Assembly: GCF_017591435.1 (NCBI RefSeq)
Contig: NC_059300.1
Coordinates: 14,265,960 to 14,329,959 of the forward strand
Length of the DNA stretch: 64,000 bases
Direction: 5' to 3'
DNA from: Portunus trituberculatus
Lineage: Eukaryota > Arthropoda > Malacostraca > Decapoda > Portunidae
In this document: in pieces, positions 25,662 to 43,335 of the stretch
Layout of the letters: each line of letters begins with the position of its first letter
Numbering within the stretch: position 1 is the stretch's first letter
Notes under the pieces: generated by a model
The model's database searches: none
The model's input: the letters and a program-made list of their open reading frames with translations, nothing else
Told to the model about the DNA's origin: nothing
Position numbers and translations under genes: made by a program

Positions 25662-26838
25662 TAAATAAATAAATATATAAAATTATAAATAAATAAAAAT
25701 AAAAAAATAAATAAGAAAATAATAAATAAATATATATAAATAATAAATATATAAAGGAAATAAAAAAATAAAATATCAATAAATAGATAAATGAATAAAT
25801 AAATAAATATAAATAAAATGAAAAAATAAAAGAAAAAAAAAAAAAATCAAATAGATACAAATAGATCATGCAAGTGGAAGCACGCAAACAGAAATGCCAC
25901 AACTCACCACTCCCCAGCCAGCTACTCCTTAACACGAGGTGACCTGGAACAACAATTAAACAGTAATTAATGCCAAATAAAATGAACTTTTATAATGTAA
26001 ATATTGCCATTATGGTTCTCAATAGAGTTTCAAATAGCTTTGCTGGCGCAATTCAAAACCGCAAGATAAAATCAGAATAAAGTCATAGCCACGTTTCGAT
26101 GTGTCTGTGAGACTGTGAAGACACAAGAAGGAAGCATGTGAGCTTTCTCTGCCGGATATGGATATATAGTTTACCTCTCTTTGCTCTTTGCTCTTACTTT
26201 ATTTTTGATTGATTGATCTATTGATTTTATTAGCAACACAATTAGCTTTTGAAGTACATGATTTTAGTTGATCAATATTTATGATTTCCAAGAACGTTAT
26301 CGAATCTTTCACAATGGCGGTTTTGATAACAAATCAACGATCCTTTTCCTTCCCTTCCATAGCAGAACAGAACTCCAGCTTCCATCTGTGTTACCACAGT
26401 ATATTCTGTCGCAGACAACCAACACAAGATAGATATAGAAGATTTTTCAGATTAGCAAGATCAGCTCATTCTTTCTTGCTTACTCACATTTCATGCAATA
26501 TTTCGATGTTTTTATCGTCACGAGTTAAAAAAAAAAAATATTAACGTAACTGCTGAAATTTACAATATTCGCTTCTTACAGAAAACAAAAAATATTTAGG
26601 GGAGACATTTGAAAAATGGAGTCTGATTTAAAACTACCTCGTGTAATTCACGCCTGAGGATAGTAAAACATGTATCTGCCTGCAATGGCGTAACCCTGTA
26701 ATAGGATGGAAGAGAAATGGTGAAATAAAAAAGAAACTGACAGTAAACTGATCATGATAATGTATTGCATACAATGAATTATGATACGTTGTATCTTATA
26801 TACCTACAAAAATATCCAATGATGCTGTACATAATCAA
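25428..26838. repeat. Repeat U, copy 2, left part
   Basis: Near-identical to 16377-17841. It is interrupted at TAATCAA (26832-26838) by LINE-D and resumes at 31341. Confidence 0.9.
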
Positions 26839-27044
26839 CCTGCAGGAGGGGTGTACCCTCCATGCCTGACGGACCTTCCTGCCCTCCCCGTAAGGGAGGA
26901 GGACACTGATCGACGACCCCGACTGCCAGACTGTCTATTGACCCTCTAAAGCGACGTATGTGACTCTACATTCCAAGACGAACACCCGCCTGTCTACTGT
27001 TAATTCTTTTATAATAAAGAAGGTCATTGACTGTAATATAGGAA

Positions 27045-28169
27045 ATGTCGTTAATGTATAAAAAACTTGCTAGTGGTGATCTACTTGTTCAGACACTTAA
27101 CGTAAATCAAGTTAAATCATTGTTGAAGCTCCGGTTCATTCATGACATCGAGATCGAGGCTTCGATTCCAGTGTCCATGAACTCGTGTCGGGGAGTCGCT
27201 TCCCACCGCGATTTTGTGGATATGGAACCGACCGAGATCGTCGATTGCATGACTGATCAGGATGTCATTGAGGCTCGGAAAATTACTAAAATGGTTGACG
27301 GTACAAGAAGGAGCACAGCATCAGTCATTCTCACCTTCAGTGCTGCTAAGTTGCCAGAGAGGATTCATGTAGGGTACGAGTCGGTTCCCGTTCGTCCCTA
27401 CATTCCGAATCCTCTCCGTTGTTTCAAGTGCCAGCTTTATGGTCACCATGGTAACGCTTGTCGGTCTTCCCACGCTTACTGCGGTAGATGCGCAGGAGAG
27501 GGCCACTCTGTGGACCAGTGCACATCCTTGGTAGAGAAGTGCCGTAATTGTGAAGGTGCTCACTCCACTTTTTCACGCGATTGTCCCGCGTGGAAAGTGG
27601 AGAAAGAGGTCTGCACGGTTAAGGCTACTGAAGGGATCTCTTACTATGAAGCAAGGATGCGAGTGAAGCAGACGCAGGCCGCGCCTGCTTCAAACGTCTC
27701 CTACGCTTCAACAGTAAGGGCTCCACCTAAGATGTGTACTGTTGCTATCCAGACTGACCTCAGCGACCTGCTGCCTGCTCCATCTACCACCACTGATTCC
27801 CCTTCAACCTCTGCCTCATCATCTGCTAAAACTACTACTACTACTACTAAAACCTCTACTCCTATAACTTCCTCTGCTCCATACCTGTCTGCTATTTCTC
27901 GTACTCCCAGTAAGGGTGAGAAGACAGACAAGTCTAATAAATTAAATTTAACAAAGCTTGAACGTCAACGCCCTTCTCATGTCGTCGCCGCTCCCGCGCC
28001 GTCGAGAAGGAGTTCACACGCTCGCTCCCTCTCGACGAGCTCCGGGGAGTTAACAATTGATGAATCGATGGATGTCACCATTAGTAAGGGCCGGGAGAGG
28101 TCCCCCGGCAGCGCCTCTGAGCGCAAAAGGACTAAGAAAACGGCCGCCACCACAACTCTTAAGCCATAA
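27045..28169 (+). CDS. LINE-D ORF1, Gag-like nucleic-acid-binding protein
   Basis: An intact 374-residue frame from ATG 27045. Three zinc knuckles of the LINE ORF1 type are visible: C126-C139 (CFKCQLYGHHGNAC) and C146-C159 (CGRCAGEGHSVDQC) are CX2CX4HX4C, and C166-C180 (CRNCEGAHSTFSRDC) is CX2CX3HX6C. The N-terminal 120 residues resemble the RRM-like region of such proteins. A Ser/Thr-rich stretch (about 240-285) and a basic tail follow. The protein would bind element RNA to form the transposition particle. Its stop overlaps the ORF2 start as TAATG. Confidence 0.9.
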   Translation: MSLMYKKLASGDLLVQTLNVNQVKSLLKLRFIHDIEIEASIPVSMNSCRGVASHRDFVDMEPTEIVDCMTDQDVIEARKITKMVDGTRRSTASVILTFSAAKLPERIHVGYESVPVRPYIPNPLRCFKCQLYGHHGNACRSSHAYCGRCAGEGHSVDQCTSLVEKCRNCEGAHSTFSRDCPAWKVEKEVCTVKATEGISYYEARMRVKQTQAAPASNVSYASTVRAPPKMCTVAIQTDLSDLLPAPSTTTDSPSTSASSSAKTTTTTTKTSTPITSSAPYLSAISRTPSKGEKTDKSNKLNLTKLERQRPSHVVAAPAPSRRSSHARSLSTSSGELTIDESMDVTISKGRERSPGSASERKRTKKTAATTTLKP

Positions 28170-28171
28170 TG
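28167..28171 (+). promoter_or_regulatory. TAATG stop-start overlap
   Basis: ORF1 stop TAA (28167-28169) overlaps ORF2 ATG (28169-28171). The same arrangement in the silkworm LINE SART1 supports coupled reinitiation. Confidence 0.75.
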
Positions 28172-31100
28172 TTCAAGGTGTTACAGTGGAATTGCAGAAG
28201 TATTCGGAATAAAGATCCATATTTGTCACTTTTAGTGAACATACACAGGCCGTCCGTTATTTGTCTACAAGAGACGAGACTACAGGATCAGCCTGATCCT
28301 GCAGTGCTAAAACACTACCATCCGTATAGAAGATATGAGGGACACGGCGTTGCTATATACATACACAAAACACTGACACAAACAGAAGTGACGTTGAATA
28401 CACCTCTGGAAGCGGTCGCGTGCAGGGTGAGATTCAACGACACGTATCTGGCTATCTGTTCCTCTACTTGCCTCCCAATACCTCCATTGTTGATGATGAC
28501 ATTACATCTCTTATTAGCCAGCTTCCGGGCAACAGGCTAGTTGTTGGCGACTTTAACGCCCATCATCAACAATGGGGAAGTGAGAGGTCAAGTGTACGTG
28601 GGGAGCAGATAGTAAACATTTTATTACAGACAAACCTCTGTCTTCTGAACGATGGAAGTGCGACTCGTGTAGATGATCGGACTGGTAACGCGTCTGCCAT
28701 TGATCTGTCGTTGCTCTCGCCAGGTATACTCCTGACTTCTCCTGGGAAGTCATCGACGACTCCACGGAAGTGACCATCTGCCCATCTGCATCTGTTATGC
28801 ACGCGACATCCCGCCCACCCAAGTTTAACTTCAAGAGAGCAGACTGGGCAACCTTCCGTGGGGTTGCCGACGTGGATATATCTGGCGAGGACATTGACAC
28901 GATGGTCAGCAACGCAACACAATCCATATTACACGCCGCTGAGGCTTGTATTCCGAAGACTTCTGCAGTTTACACTAAGCATGGAGTCTCATGGTGGACA
29001 ACGGATTGCCGACAAGCACTTCGTGAGCGCAATAGACGATACAGGTACTTCAGCCAGCAGCCCAGTCAAGCAAATTTCATAGCCTATAAAAGGCAAGGGC
29101 TCAGGCAAGGAAAGTCATCCGTAATGCAAAGAAAGACTCATTCAGACAATTCATATCATCTGTTAACCGCACCACTCCTCTCTCCAAAGTATGGCAAACA
29201 ATAAATATTTTAAACAACAGAAAACCATATATTCCTATCACTACCCTTAAAATAAATGATAATATAATTGATAACAAAACAGAAATAGCAAATGCCATAG
29301 CCCACCAATTCCATCAGGCCAGCAGCACAACTTATTATGACCCTACCTTCCTTCCAAGGAAGGAGGCTGCAGAACTCACTGTCCCAAACTTTGCCACAGG
29401 AGGCGTAAACTCAGACTACAACACAGAGTTTACGTTGGATGAACTCCTCTTTGCCCTGAAATCCTGTAAAGGCTCCAGTCCTGGTCCAGACAATATTTCA
29501 TATATCATGTTACAAAATCTCGGCCACCACTCCCTTTCAAAATTATTAACGCTCTACAATAGAATATGGACCACCTACACTTTCCCTCAGTCTTGGCACT
29601 TCGCCCACACCATCCCAATCCCCAAAAAGACTGGACGCCTTACGGACCCCAGTGCGTTTCGTCCTATTGCGCTCACGAGCTGTCTATGTAAGGTCATGGA
29701 ACGTATGGTAAAGCGAAGGCTACTTTTTGTTTTAGAAGCGAAGGGTCTGTTAGGTGATCAGCAGTCGGGCTTTCGGAAGTACCGAAGCACGATGGATCAC
29801 CTAACACACCTGGAGCATTGCATTTCAGAGGCTTTTGCCAAAAAGAATTCATGATAGGGGTGTTTTTAGACATCCACAAAGCCTTCGACATGACATGGCG
29901 ACACGGCATCCTCATGAAACTCTACGCTCATGGCTTCAGAGGTAACTTGCCCATTTTTGTTTATAATTTTCTTCAGGACAGAACATTCTCTGTCAAGCTT
30001 CCTGGTAACGTAATCTCGGACGTTTTCGTCCAGGAGAACGGGTGCCGCAGGGTAGTGTTCTTAGTCCCATTTTATTTTGTATAATGATTAATGATATTCT
30101 GTCAACAACTCCCGTCCCAAGGAATCTTAAATACTCATTGTACGCCGACGATTGTGCGTTATGGCACTCCTCGCCTAACGCACAATTCTCAACGGGCGGA
30201 TTCAGGATGCTCTTGATTCCGTCCAGCATTGGGCCTCATTATGGGGATTTAAGTTTTCAGTTGCTAAGTGTATCGGTGTTGTTTTCACTAGACGTAACGT
30301 ACCTGATTTGCAAATAACTCTTCAAGGCCAACCGATACCGTTTCAAAATTCAGTCAAGTTCTTGGGTCTGCATTTTGATAGCAGACTCAATTGGAAGACT
30401 CATGTTAATGAATTGCTCATTCGTTGTCGTAAAAGATCAATGTCCTCAAATACCTTTCTGGTACTTCATGGGGAGCAGACAGAAAATCTTTATTAATGGT
30501 GTACAAGTCCTTAATTCGTTCTCATTTAGACTATGGCTCACTGGTGTATGGGTCTGCGTCGGAACCAACACTGAGGAGATTGGATGTACTGCAGAATGAA
30601 TGTGTGCGAATGTGTCTTGGAGCCCTGCGCTGCACTCGTGTGGCGCGGATGGAGGTTGAGGCCAATACACCACCGCTACAACTACGTCGCGACGCCCTCC
30701 TTTTATCCCATGGGATAAAAGCGGCTCGGAAAGCTCCCTCGGTAACACAGCAAACAAGATTATATGGCAGCACCACCACCTCCACAATGCGGTCCGCCGT
30801 CCAGTCTCAGTCAGACTACTGCCAGCAAACGGGCGTGAGACTGGACGATGCGGACCAGCTCGTGCTGCCCACCCTTCCCCATGGAAACTTCCCACCACCA
30901 CCTTCAACATCAACTGGCTTCAGGGAAGAAGGCTGTGGTTACCGAGGTGGAGCTCCAACACCACTTCCGAGCCCTAGTCGCTGGCCTCCTCCATCCCTAC
31001 ATCTCTACACAGACGGCTCCAAGACAGGTGAATGTGTGGGTGCAAGTGTGTGGTCGTGTGAATGTGCCCTCAGGTTCCGGCTGCCTACCCATACATCGGT

Positions 31101-31340
31101 TTTTCTGCTGAAATTTTTGCTATTGACAAAGCCATAGATTATGCTTTAAATTCACTTCATAATTCAATTGTCATTTTTTCGGACTCTATGTCAGCCCTTC
31201 AGGCAATAGAGTCCGGCCGCACGGATACAAATGAAATCCAGGGCAACATCATTAATAAGCTGAATTCATGTCATAAATCCTTCTCACTGGTTTGGGTGCC
31301 TGGACATTCCAGTATACGCGGGAATGAACAGGCTGACATG
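28169..31340 (+). pseudogene. LINE-D ORF2: endonuclease, RT, RNase H
   Basis: APE-type endonuclease starts MFKVLQWNCRSIRNK (Asn), then CLQETRLQ (Glu) and LVVGDFNAHHQQWGS. RT begins near 29435 (DELLFALKSCKGSSPGPDNI) with FRPIALTSCLCKVMERMV, FLDIHKAFD, a PQGSVLSPILF box and YADDCALW. RNase H shows LYTDGSKTG, a Glu in SAEIFAIDKAIDYA, FSDSMSALQAIESG and WVPGHSSIRGNEQAD. About eight frame changes (near 28480, 28770, 29200, 29850, 30055, 30310, 30496 and 31070) break it. The RNase H end is cut by the element boundary. Confidence 0.9.
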
Positions 31341-33845
<2,505 letters not shown>

Positions 33846-33849
33846 ATTT

Positions 33850-34023
33850 ATTCCCACGTATGGACAAAATTCTACTTACGTAGTTCACATACGTGAATGT
33901 ATGAAAGTAGCATTACTCACAATGCATCTCAGAAAAAGTTCATAAGTCATCTATTGAGAAGAGTAGACAATATTGTGATGAGATATTAGGCTGTATCTCC
34001 AAAAAACGGTATGCATTGAGCAT
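33850..34023. repeat. Repeat V, fragment 2a
   Basis: Matches 1335-1520 and 61320-61495. It is interrupted after GAGCATA by a LINE-B insertion and resumes at 34601. Confidence 0.8.
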
Positions 34024-34600
34024 ACTCTGTATAAGGTCCTTTTCCGTCCCTGTATGGAGTACTCTTCGCATGTTTGGGGGGGTTCCAGTCACACAGCTTT
34101 GCTTGATAGGGTGGAATCGAAAGCTCTTCGTCTTATCAACTCCCCTCCTCTGACTAACTGTCTTCAGTCTCTTTCTCACCGCCGTAATGTTGCATCCCTT
34201 TCTATATTTTATCGCTTTTTTCATGGTAACTGTTCTACTGATCTTGCTAACTGCATGCCTCCTCTTCTCCTGCGGCCACGCTGCACAAGGCTTTCTTCTT
34301 CCTCTCATCCCTATTCTGTCCAACTCACTAATGCAAGAGTTAACCAGTACGCTCAATCATTCATCCCTTTCACTGGTAAACTCTAGAACTCCCTCCTGCA
34401 TCTGTATTTCCAAATTCCTACAACTTGTCTTCTTTTAAGAGGGAGGTATCGAGGCATTTGCTCCCCTAATTCTGGCTGACGGTTTTGGCACTTTATTTTT
34501 ACTCTTTGGAGAGCCAGCGCTCAAGTGGGCTTTTTTCTAACTTTCTCTTTTTTTTGCCCTTGGCTGGCCCTCTTCCCTACGTAAAAAAAAAAAAAAAAAG
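34024..34600 (+). pseudogene. LINE-B (Jockey/BS-like) 3' fragment with poly(A)
   Basis: 5'-truncated copy holding the end of the RT ORF (VESKALRLINSPPLTNCLQS, LSHRRNVASLSIFYRFFHGN) and 3' UTR, ending in A17 at about 34583-34599. The copy of V at 61495 shows the site without it; about 10 bp of target differ at the junction. Confidence 0.85.
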
Positions 34601-35061
34601 TTCTAGTATTCTGGTAAATCGATTACAAGAGATGACGAACGAGTTAAGGGATCTAGGACGTGTATTTTTGAAAAGCTACTGGCGTTCATGAAGACAGTTT
34701 TTCAATTCTACAGAGATTACATTAGTAGGTTTCTCGTGCTTTTTTTTTTTTCCTCAATTGCTGATGAAAGGCCTTGGTTAATCTGCCACTATATAAATGA
34801 AAATATCCTCCTAAACTCTAATATTAACCTCCATTAAAGTTCTTTGTTTATCTACCAGTTTGAAAACAATATTCATATATTAATAGAATCGGGAAAAAAA
34901 AAACTTGCACTTTTATATCTAATTTTGACACATTATTATTTTTCCTTTTATGAAGCTCAAAAAATCTTTAACAAATCTTAATTCCATTGATTTTAATCCA
35001 CAAAATCAATACAAATTTAAATCATGGATTTTTAATCTCTTTTAAATCGATTAAAAAAACT

Positions 35062-35062
<1 letters not shown>
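34601..35062. repeat. Repeat V, fragment 2b, and AT-rich tail
   Basis: 34601-34960 matches 61505-61790 apart from a gap in the latter. 34980-35060 carries TTTAAATC/GATTTAAA-like motifs. No gene is recognised. Confidence 0.6.
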
Positions 35063-35102
<40 letters not shown>

Positions 35103-35330
35103 TGTAGGCAATCCGATGGCAGGCGAGTCCTGATGAGATTCAGTGAGGTTTCTACGTTCATCATGATAGACAAATAAAAGATAGATTAATTATTAATAAA
35201 TAATTGTAAAATAAAAACAAGAAAGACATAAAAGAGAGCAAATGAATGAATGAATGAATGAATGAATGAATAAATAATAAATAAATAAATAAATAAACAA
35301 ACGCGGCCGGAGACAATAACGAAGATAATT
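35063..35330. repeat. (GA)n and (AATG)n/(AAAT)n spacer
   Basis: GA 35063-35098, then non-coding sequence with AATG and AAAT repeats at 35240-35300. In the second locus GA runs directly into the minisatellite at 62709, so this spacer is missing there. Confidence 0.85.
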
Positions 35331-35337
35331 TCACGAT

Positions 35338-35830
35338 GACAATACGATTTCACGATAACGAAGCGAGTTTCACGATGACGACGAGGGAATCACATTAACG
35401 AAGCGAGTTTCACGATGACGACGAGGGAATCACATTAACAAAGCGAGTTTCACGATGACGACGAGGGAATCACATTAACGACGCGAGTTTCACGATGACG
35501 ACGAGGGAATCACATTAACGAAGCGAGTTTCACGATGACGACGAGGGAATCACATTAACGACGCGAGTTTCACGATGACGACGAGGGAATCACATTAACG
35601 AAGCGAGTTTCACGATGACGACGAGGGAATCACATTAACGACGCGAGTTTCACGATGACGACGAGGGAATCACATTAACGAAGCGAGTTTCACGATGACG
35701 ACGAGGGAATCACATTAACGAAGCGAGTTTCACGATGACGACGAGGGAATCACATTAACGACGCGAGTTTCACGATGACGACGAGGGAATCACATTAACG
35801 AAGCGTGTTTCACGATGACGAATCGCAGTT
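35338..35830. repeat. 40-bp minisatellite, copy 1 (about 12 units)
   Basis: Units of exactly 40 bp (GTTTCACGATGACGACGAGG then GAATCACATTAACGAAGCGA). Two variants, AAGCGAG and ACGCGAG, partly alternate, giving an 80-bp higher-order pattern. There are no CRISPR-like unique spacers. Confidence 0.95.
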
Positions 35831-36550
35831 TTCCTCTGCAGGAATGAATCTTTTCTTCCCTGAGATGCCATCACAGGCCTGCAGGAGTGTGTGGGGACAG
35901 TGGCGGTGCAACCCTCCAGCCTCTCACACTGATCAAGAGGTCAAAGGAATGGAATTCCTATTGAACAAGATGTTATCACAAAGACAATTTTGACAACTCA
36001 CTAGCCACTGCCAAGGAAGGCGCACTCTTCTCCCCAAAAGAGGTCCCTCGCGTGGCAGTGACTGTGGCAAGGTGGAGCAAGGTGTTTTCTCCTCTACATT
36101 TGAGTCCGAACGTGAATTTAATGAATCACTACGCACAATTCACCAGACACTGTCACAGAAGGAGGAGCCCTTATCTCCCCATCCGGGCTCCAGTGGTGGC
36201 AGTATCTGGTGGTTGGTGGGTAGTGATGGCCTCTTGTTGGGTGTGAGGGGCTGGAAGTGGACGATCATATCTGAATGAGGAGGTAAAGGAGGAGCGGGAC
36301 TTGCTGCCCGATCCCCGCCATGGGCCCCGGCAGGAACCAGACAGCCACCATCTCCTCCAGTACGCTCCCCCTGTCCTCCACGGGCCGGAACAAATTTTGG
36401 ATGGAAAGTTTCCGAAACAGCTTTCAATTTTGCTTTGAATTATAAATCATCGTCAGTACATGAGAAATGGTGTTTGTTGACGCGTGTGAAAAATCGGTTC
36501 ATCAATGAGGCCAGGCGAGGGTGTACCTCTGAGTGCCCGGCGTGACTAGT
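35831..36550. other. Unassigned, GC-richer sequence
   Basis: 35831-35990 also follows the second minisatellite (63041-63200). 36000-36550 is not repeated in the window. One plus-strand frame is open from 36000 to 36278 with a protein-like charged segment (EQGVFSSTFESEREFNESLR), but it lacks a convincing start, splice sites or a known domain. A host exon is possible. Confidence 0.3.
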
Positions 36551-37504
36551 CAGGGCTCAGTTTTAGGGCCATTATTATTTCTAATATATATATCAACGAC
36601 TTGGACAGTGGAATTAATAGTGATATCAGTAAATTTGCGGACGACACAAAGATAGGTAGATTAATTAGGTCCGATTCGTATGCCAAGGATTTGCAGGCTG
36701 ACTTGGATAGGATGAAAGAATGAACAGATAGATGGCTAATGCAGTTCAATATTAACAAGTGCAGGGTGCTGAGCGTGGGTAGAGATAATCCAAACAATAG
36801 GTACACAATAGATAACGTGGCACTAGGAAGTTCCAAGTAGGAGAAAGATTTAGGAGTCATAGTTAGCTCTGATCTCGGTACAAGGAAGCAATGTATCGAG
36901 GCCAGAAATAAGGCGAATAGAGTATTAGGTTTCATCTTTAGAAGTGTTAAAAGCAGGAGTCCCGAAGTAATACTAAAATTATACTTGGCGCTGGTCAGGC
37001 CACATCTTGACTATGCGGTACAATTCTGGTCCCCACATTACAGGAAGGACATAGCTCAATTGGAGTCAGTGCAAAGGAGGATGACTAAAAGGATACAGGG
37101 AATGAGGGATATTGCCTATGAAGAGAGACTGAAAAAACTTAGAGAGACGTAGGTTAAGAGGAGACTTGATAGAAGTATTTAAGTGGTATAAGGGTTTTAA
37201 CAAAGGGGACATGAATGAAGTTCTTAGGATCAGTAGCGGGGACAGAACCAGAAATAATGGTTTTAAACTTGAAAAATTCACGTTTAGGAAGGAAATGGGA
37301 AGGAACTGGTTTTCAAACAGAGTGGTTGATGAGTGGAACAGTCTCAGTGGTCATGTAGTAAGGGCTGAGTCATTAGGGAGCTTTAAAGAAGGTTAGATGA
37401 ATTCATGGATGGGGAAGATAGATGGAATTAGGTAGATTAAGCACACTGGGACTGCCTCGTATAGGCCTGGCGGCCTCTTCCAGCTTCCTCCTTTCATATG
37501 TTCT

Positions 37505-37507
<3 letters not shown>
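36551..37507 (+). pseudogene. LINE-C (CR1-like) 3' part, array unit 0
   Basis: 5'-truncated at the PQGSVLGP box. It includes the ISKFADDTKIGRL box, the RPHLDYAVQFWSPHYRKDI region and the C-terminal NSLSGHVVRAESLGSFK. Lesions shared with the other two copies are a 2-bp insertion in the TA stretch at about 36586, a TAG at 36838 and a break after RLKKLRET at about 37149. It adds a TGA at about 36721 of its own. The 3' end is a TATGTTCT-like octamer running into (CT)n, as in CR1-type elements. Confidence 0.85.

Positions 37508-37556
<49 letters not shown>
37508..37556 (+). repeat. (CT)n at LINE-C/LINE-A seam
   Basis: CT tract; equivalents at 45589-45633 and 54458-54494. Confidence 0.95.
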
Positions 37557-40912
<3,356 letters not shown>

Positions 40913-40914
<2 letters not shown>

Positions 40915-41247
40915 ATGAAAATATAATCCTTAAACGCCTTTTCCTCTTCAAAACTATATAGAACATTAGAATGCTGCACAAAGATTCATTCCAAATATGC
41001 TTTTTATTTATTTATTTATTTATTTAAAAAAAAATTATGCAAGGAGGAAACCTATCAAGGGCAATAAAACATTAAAGGAAAAGGTCCACAGAAACCGCAG
41101 GTTCTCTAAAAGATTTTGAAGGAATTAGTCAAAAGATAGGGAGAAATGTCTTGAAACCTTCCTCTTAAAAAAATATCATGTCGTAGGAAGATGGAAATCC
41201 AGAAGCAGGCAGGGAGTTCCAGAGTTTACCAGAGTTTACCAGAGTTT

Positions 41248-41343
<96 letters not shown>

Positions 41344-41880
41344 TTGAGAATACTGATTAACTCTTGTATTAGAAGGGTGGACATAATAGGGATGAGAGGA
41401 AGAAGATGCCTTGTGCAGCGATGCCGCAGGAGGAGGGGAGCTATGCCGTTAGCATGATCAGTAGAGCAGTTACCATGAAAATAGCCATAAAGATAAAAAA
41501 AGAGATGCAACATTCCGGCGGTGAGAACGAGGCTAAAGACAGTCAGTCAGAGAAGGGGAGTTGATGAAACGAAAATCTTTTGATTCGACCCTATCTAATA
41601 ACACTGTGAGTGAAATTCCCCCAAACATGCAAATAGTACCCCATATAAGTACTAGAAGTTGGTGGGGTGAAAAAAGAGATGGAAAAATGTATGTCAAAAT
41701 GAAGTGCTCTAACCTGAAACACATTATAACAAGTGATGAATCCCTTCGTACCTTTCTAGACAAATTCGCTGCACTCAGAGATAACGCTTAGATCTGGAGG
41801 ATTAAGCTTAAACCACTCATTTACAGCATTATAGTTGAATTTCTAAAAAGTGTTCCAATAGCTTGGAATGAGCATTATTT
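40913..41880 (-). pseudogene. Repeat W: reversed LINE-B relic, array unit 1
   Basis: As at 459-1330, but AGAGTTTACC is tandemly repeated three times (41220-41250) and followed by (GA)n to 41339. The other W copies at 459 and 33000 have a single AGAGTTTACC and no GA tract. Confidence 0.8.
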
Positions 41881-42220
41881 ATTTACTTCCCTTTAATATG
41901 TCATTAGGTGTTGAGGAAGTGTTCGCTTTCACTCATCTGTACCTCTTACTCACTACTCATTAATACATTTATGTTGTGTTTTGCTGCTTTTTTCTCTTCC
42001 TTTTAAATGTTTGTTATTTTCCTGTGATTTTCATGACTCTTTCTTTCCACCAAACTCCCAACAATTATATTCCTACAACAGCTGTATAGTCACCCTTATT
42101 TTTGCACAAATCTATGATCTCTCAATAATTTCCGTTTATATACCATTACTTTTGTAACCAGTCTTGTTACTACAACTATGAATTATCAATGAATAAGCAG
42201 ATCGTTATCAACAAAAAACA
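41881..42220. other. AT-rich spacer, unit 1
   Basis: No gene seen. Duplicated at 51541-51886, which has 17 extra bases (near 51626). Confidence 0.5.
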
Positions 42221-42660
42221 ATGATATCCACTTTATCTCATGAAGATGCCTCACTTAACAAGGCTGAAGAAATAGCAGAAGCTCTTAATGAACATTTTAG
42301 TGGAATTGCAACCAAACTCAATGATGCACTACCCCTTGCTATCAGATATGCCACTCAATATCTTCATGGAAATCATAAAAATTCTATGATGTTCCCTCCA
42401 GTCAATTGTATTATCGTGATGAATGTTATCAACACTATCAAGAATGAAAAATTCATATGTTAATGAAGTCTCCGTCAACATATTTAAACACCGAGGAAAT
42501 TACTTACCCCATTGCAATACATTTGAATCCATTAATATCCACTGGTAATGTTCCCTCTTATTTAAAGAATTATTTTTACCTTGAACACACCACTCCTCTT
42601 TCTGTAGAACAAAAATTCTTAAACTTCCAGACATAACTAATCTTTTAATTAGAAAGGGGG
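42221..42660 (+). pseudogene. LINE-F fragment, unit 1
   Basis: The frame KAEEIAEALNEHFSGIATKL followed by MFPPVNCIIVMNVINTIKN resembles the linker between endonuclease and RT of Jockey/CR1-type LINEs. Decayed RT sequence continues to about 42660. No catalytic motif is retained. Duplicated at 51887. Confidence 0.6.
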
Positions 42661-42693
42661 GCCTCCTTTACAGGGGTGGTTGTAGAAAGCGTC

Positions 42694-42745
42694 CGGCCTG
42701 GGGCAATAGGGTGATAGGATCTTATAACCCTATTGCCCCATCACC
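42694..42745. repeat. Hairpin GGGGCAATAGGGT
   Basis: GGGGCAATAGGGT is inverted as ACCCTATTGCCCC after an 11-bp loop, followed by ATCACCCTAT. The copy at 52363 has one arm mismatch. Confidence 0.7.
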
Positions 42746-42794
42746 CTATTTTTACATATTTTATGCTTATTTTTCTTTTCTAGATAGCATAAGG

Positions 42795-43099
42795 AGAATA
42801 TTGGATAAGCACTCCCCCGAAATAAGTACTCCCCAGTACAAATTCATTATGGTAAAATTAATCCCCTAGTCATTATTCCATATGACAAATGTACTCCCTC
42901 CTGTGAAATAAGTACTCCCTCACTTAGGAAGGATTAGGAGGTAATGAGACAAAGGAGCGAATTTCGAGAATTCAATTACAATTCGTCTATCATTTGTGGA
43001 CTTGAACGTGCTCGTCTACGCACTTGAAACTGAGATCGCGGAACGAAACCGACCGAGCTATAAAGGTAACTGAAATTTAGTTTGTTGTCAGTGTCCTGA
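42795..43099 (+). repeat. Ginger-like left terminus, unit 1
   Basis: Repeated ACTCCC/TACTCCC motifs (AGCACTCCCCCGAAATAAGT, AAGTACTCCCCAGTAC, AATGTACTCCCTCCTG, AAGTACTCCCTCACTT) precede the ORF. 42878-42901 is the inverted partner of 22847-22870. Confidence 0.65.
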
Positions 43100-43300
43100 T
43101 TGTTGTTAACAATGCCGCACGTGTCATTCGACTTCATATATCAGAATCTTCTGAAGGGTGTGTGTCCTCCTACTGTATGTACCAAAGAAGAAAATTCCAA
43201 CTTCCGCAAGGCATGTAGACCCTTTGCTGTTAAGGATAAAGAACTATTCTACAAGAAGGTGAAAAATGACGAGACTGGAGAGAAAGTGGAGGCAAGATAA
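43100..43300 (+). pseudogene. Ginger/KRBA2-like integrase, N-terminal piece, unit 1
   Basis: 66 residues from ATG 43100. The segment NFRKACRPFAVKDKELFYKK corresponds to the N-terminal NxRRKAxxFxLxDxxLFYK pattern before the zinc region of KRBA2/GIN1-type integrases. The frame stops (TAA) at 43298, and the element is then cut by (CT)n and LINE-C at 43336. The C-terminal portion of the family lies at 19340. Confidence 0.6.
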
Positions 43301-43329
43301 GCAGACATGTTTCATCATTAAGGCATTCA

Positions 43330-43335
<6 letters not shown>

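Larger units (their letters stand above)
26839..31340 (+). mobile_element. LINE-D: R1/I/Jockey-group LINE with target duplication
   Basis: A 4502-bp insertion in repeat U, flanked by TAATCAA on both sides (26832-26838, 31341-31347). The uninterrupted U copy at about 17830-17845 shows the empty site with one TAATCAA. It has a GC-rich 5' UTR of about 200 bp, an intact ORF1, and ORF2 with endonuclease, RT and RNase H. It ends abruptly inside RNase H without 3' UTR or tail, which is unusual because most truncated LINEs lose the 5' end. Confidence 0.9.

Noticed and set aside
35338..35830. Possible CRISPR-like array of direct repeats
   Set aside because: The 40-bp units are contiguous with no unique spacers, and the DNA is eukaryotic. 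It is a minisatellite.
36546..36935. Minus-strand ORF (also at 43852-44214 and 53482-53880)
   Set aside because: Antisense of LINE-C RT. Its repetition only reflects the array.
42221..42463. Conserved small host protein (identical at 51887)
   Set aside because: Conservation comes from the recent array duplication. The sequence fits the LINE linker before RT.
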